This document shows, piece by piece, positions 5,801-7,626 of a DNA stretch of 7,626 bases. The stretch spans positions 1 through 7,626 of the forward strand of contig DAHWBL010000162.1 of the NCBI GenBank assembly GCA_027323595.1, given 5' to 3'. Position 1 is the first letter of the stretch. Each line of letters begins with the position of its first letter. Origin of the DNA: Acetobacteraceae bacterium (lineage in GTDB: Bacteria; Pseudomonadota; Alphaproteobacteria; Acetobacterales; Acetobacteraceae). The notes under the pieces are model-generated. The model was not told the DNA's origin. It was given only the letters and a program-made list of their open reading frames with translations, and did not search any database. The position numbers and the translations under genes are program-made.

Positions 5801-6970
5801 ATGAAAATTCGCATTGCGCGGGCCGTCCGGCCGATGATTTTGGCGGGCTTGCTGGCGCTCGGCGGGGGTTTTTCCGGCCCGGCGCGGGCGGGCGAGGAGG
5901 ATCTGCGCATCGGCGTGATCCTGCCGCTGAGCGGGCCGTTCGCGCTGGTGGGCCGTGAGATAAAGGCCGGGATCGAGACCTTCATGGCGCAGAACCCCGC
6001 CACGCTCGGCGGGCGGGCGGTGGTGCTGATTTTCAGGGACAGCCAGGGCGCGGGGCACATCGCCAAGCGTGAGGCGCAGGAGCTGGTGGTCAACGAGCAT
6101 GTGGCGATCCTGGCCGGGCTCGGCACGACCCCTGACGCGCTGGCGGTGGCGCCGGTGGCGACCCAGGCGGAACTGCCGATGATCGTGATGGGCTCGGGCG
6201 GCGGCGCGGTGACGTCAGCCTCGGCCAACATCGTGCGCACCGCCTTCAATATCGGCCAGATCGCGTCGGTGGCGGGGACCTATCTGGCGGGCACCGGCAA
6301 GAAGACCGCGGTCAGCCTGGTGGCGGATTTCGGCCCCGGGATCGAGAGCGAGACGGGCTTTGCCAAGGCCTTCGAGGCGGGCGGCGGGAAAATGATCGCC
6401 ACGCTGCGCTCCCCGTTCGAGAGCCCGGCCTTCGCGCCGTTTCTGCAACGGGCCGCGGACCTGCATCCCGACGGGCTGTTCCTGTTCGTGCCGCAGGGGC
6501 AGAACGCGGTGCTGATGCGCGAATTCGCCGAGCGTGGCCTCGCGCGCTCGGGCATCGGGCTGATCACCACCGGCGATGTGCTCGATGAGAGCCTGATCGA
6601 CCAGATCGGCCCGGCGGTGCTGGGGGTGACCAGCATCTATCATTATTCGGACGTGCATCCATCCGCGCTGAACCAGCGTTTCGTCGCCGATTTCGAGCGC
6701 GTGTCGGGCGGGCTGCGCGCCAACATGATGGGGGTGAGCGGCTATGACGGGATGCGGCTGATCCAGCTTACGTTGGAAAAAACCAAGGGGCAGACGAAGG
6801 AGTTCGTCGCCGCCGCGAAGGGGCTGGCGTGGGAGAGCCCGCGCGGGCAGGTGCGCATCGACCCGGCCACGCGCGACATCGAGCAGGACATGTATGTCCG
6901 CCGCGTGGAGCGGCGCGGCGACCGGCTGGTCAATGTCGAGATCGCGACGGTGCCGGTGCCGGTGCGGTAG
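5801..6970 (+). CDS. Periplasmic ABC transporter substrate-binding protein, branched-chain amino acid/aromatic (Peripla_BP_6) type
   Basis: This 389-residue protein has a clear Sec signal: MKIRIARAVRP, a hydrophobic core ILAGLLALGGG, then PARA-GEEDL with likely cleavage after Ala30. No lipobox Cys is present, so it should be free in the periplasm. The mature part begins LRIGVILPLSGPFALVGREI, the hallmark of LivJ-type receptors, and continues with AILAGLGTTPDALAVAP, the SGGGAVTSAS segment and the hinge region SGYDGMRLIQLTLEK. Such receptors bind branched-chain amino acids, amides, urea or aromatic acids and deliver them to LivHMGF-type permeases. Placement after an aromatic monooxygenase suggests an aromatic ligand. 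No permease or ATPase gene follows, since gapR converges 5 bp after the stop. It would therefore need a transporter encoded elsewhere. ATG 5801 is chosen for the signal peptide and the G-rich RBS; a TTG in frame at 5762 would put a charged extension before the signal. Confidence 0.93.
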   Translation: MKIRIARAVRPMILAGLLALGGGFSGPARAGEEDLRIGVILPLSGPFALVGREIKAGIETFMAQNPATLGGRAVVLIFRDSQGAGHIAKREAQELVVNEHVAILAGLGTTPDALAVAPVATQAELPMIVMGSGGGAVTSASANIVRTAFNIGQIASVAGTYLAGTGKKTAVSLVADFGPGIESETGFAKAFEAGGGKMIATLRSPFESPAFAPFLQRAADLHPDGLFLFVPQGQNAVLMREFAERGLARSGIGLITTGDVLDESLIDQIGPAVLGVTSIYHYSDVHPSALNQRFVADFERVSGGLRANMMGVSGYDGMRLIQLTLEKTKGQTKEFVAAAKGLAWESPRGQVRIDPATRDIEQDMYVRRVERRGDRLVNVEIATVPVPVR

Positions 6971-6975
6971 ATGCC

Positions 6976-7245
6976 CTACATGCCCAGCGCGCGGCGATAG
7001 ACGTCGAGCAGGGTCTCGGCTTCCTCCACCTCGGCGGGCTCCTGCTTGCGCACGCGGATCAGCGCGCGCAGCACCTTGATGTCGAAGCCGGCGGATTTCG
7101 CCTCGGCGTAGATGTCCTTGATGTCGCCGCTGAGGGCCTTGCGCTCCTCCTCCAGCCGCTCGATGCGGTCGACCAGGCTGCGCAGCCGGTCGGCGGCGAT
7201 GCCACCGGTTTTGACGTCGTCGGGTTTGGGAGAATCGAGGGCCAT
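6976..7245 (-). CDS. gapR: Nucleoid-associated protein GapR (DUF2312)
   Basis: This 89-residue protein matches the length and pattern of the DUF2312/UPF0335 family: AADRLRSLVDRIERLEEERK, then IKDIYAEAKSAGFDIKVLRALIRVRK and the closing LLDVYRRALGM. Caulobacter GapR is a small, largely helical protein that clamps overtwisted DNA ahead of replication and transcription forks and assists type II topoisomerases. The first helix (about residues 18-50) looks like a coiled coil with heptad Leu/Ile. The start ATG 7245 is preceded by GGAG with 7 nt spacing. It converges on the substrate-binding protein gene with 5 bp between stop codons. It is followed upstream on the same strand by the DUF1244 gene, and the two are often neighbours in alphaproteobacteria as I recall. 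A core housekeeping gene here marks the edge of the accessory catabolic region. Confidence 0.95.
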   Translation of the reverse strand: MALDSPKPDDVKTGGIAADRLRSLVDRIERLEEERKALSGDIKDIYAEAKSAGFDIKVLRALIRVRKQEPAEVEEAETLLDVYRRALGM

Positions 7246-7272
7246 CTGCGCGCTCCGGTCAGGGGCCGCAGG

Positions 7273-7300
7273 GTCTAGCGCCGGGCGGCGGATCGATCAA
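7273..7300 (-). promoter_or_regulatory. Possible gapR promoter
   Basis: On the minus strand TTGATC (7300-7295) and CTAGAC (7278-7273) are separated by 16 bp, a passable alphaproteobacterial -35/-10 pair. Transcription would begin about 20 nt before the gapR ATG. The 84-bp gap to the DUF1244 gene leaves room for an independent promoter, but readthrough from that gene is also possible. Confidence 0.3.
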
Positions 7301-7329
7301 TGACCCCCGGCTTCACCCACCGTTGGCCC

Positions 7330-7626
7330 TCAATGTCCCGGATGGGATTTGGCGAGGGCGGCCTTTTGTTCGGCGGTGGCCTCGCGCTGGTACTGGGCCT
7401 GCCATTGCTTGTAGGGCATGCCGTAGACGATCTCGCGCGCGTCGGGGTCGGCGAGGGTGATGCCCTGGGCCTGCGCGGCCTCGCGATACCAGCGGCTGAG
7501 GCAGTTGCGGCAGAAGCCGGCGAGGTTCATCAGATCGATGTTCTGCACGTCGGTGCGCGAGCGCAAATGCTCCACCAGGCGGCGGAAGGCGGCAGCCTCC
7601 AGCTCGGTCTCCAGCGTCTTGTCGAG
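7330..7626 (-). CDS. DUF1244 family protein, N-terminus cut by window edge
   Basis: The frame is open from the right edge to TGA at 7330-7332, giving 98 visible residues. It contains the family signature VQNIDLMNLAGFCRNCLSRWY with a CxxC pair, and later EIVYGMPYKQWQAQYQ. Visible residues upstream, LETELEAAAFRRLVEHLRSR, match the usual N-terminal helix of the family. So the GTG at 7573-7575 is internal and only a few residues are missing beyond the edge. The function is not established. The CxxC could bind a metal or be redox-active, but this is speculation. It lies 84 bp upstream of gapR on the same strand. Conservation across alphaproteobacteria suggests a basic cellular role rather than part of the catabolic unit. 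Confidence 0.9.
   Translation of the reverse strand, partial: LDKTLETELEAAAFRRLVEHLRSRTDVQNIDLMNLAGFCRNCLSRWYREAAQAQGITLADPDAREIVYGMPYKQWQAQYQREATAEQKAALAKSHPGH

Noticed and set aside
3861..5801. A 646-codon open frame on the minus strand
   Set aside because: It lies wholly antisense to the monooxygenase and the end of the VOC gene. Its product is Arg/Ala/His-rich without domain motifs, as expected from the shadow of a GC-rich gene.
7573..7575. GTG as the start of the DUF1244 protein
   Set aside because: The frame continues upstream to the window edge with residues that fit the family's N-terminal helix, so the GTG encodes an internal Val.

Overview
The window is a GC-rich, tightly packed bacterial segment in which every stretch is coding or a short regulatory gap. 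The last two genes, gapR (DUF2312) and a DUF1244 protein, are typical alphaproteobacterial core genes. Together with the base composition and the Lrp, LysR and VOC families present, they suggest an alphaproteobacterium, possibly of the Acetobacteraceae/Rhodospirillales type. The lineage is inferred and not proven.

Left region (1-2457). A minus-strand gene that runs off the left edge encodes a homodimeric-type 2-oxo-acid dehydrogenase E1 (AceE/MdeB-like, thiamine diphosphate-dependent). It is divergent from a complete Lrp/AsnC regulator across a 157-bp gap. The gap holds a 21-bp tandem repeat, three helically phased TGCCAA half-sites and two overlapping dyads. The arrangement resembles Pseudomonas mdeB with its Lrp-type regulator mdeR, which points to oxidation of an amino-acid-derived 2-oxo acid under Lrp-type control.

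Middle region (2449-6970). A minus-strand LysR regulator is divergent from a plus-strand three-gene unit: a small VOC metalloprotein resembling an extradiol ring-cleavage dioxygenase, a class A FAD monooxygenase of the phenol-hydroxylase/MhpA type, and a periplasmic ABC substrate-binding protein of the branched-chain amino acid/aromatic type. The LysR-unit gap holds a perfect 6-N11-6 inverted repeat with T-N11-A geometry, a strong LysR operator candidate. The simplest reading is capture, hydroxylation and possibly ring cleavage of an aromatic compound under LysR control. The substrate is unknown, and no permease, ATPase or downstream hydrolase gene is present, so the cluster is an uncharacterised minimal catabolic module.

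Right region (6976-7626). gapR, encoding a nucleoid-associated protein that binds overtwisted DNA, and a DUF1244 gene cut by the right edge lie on the minus strand and converge on the catabolic unit with only 5 bp between stop codons. No RNA genes, mobile elements or CRISPR arrays were seen, and no gap exceeds 160 bp.
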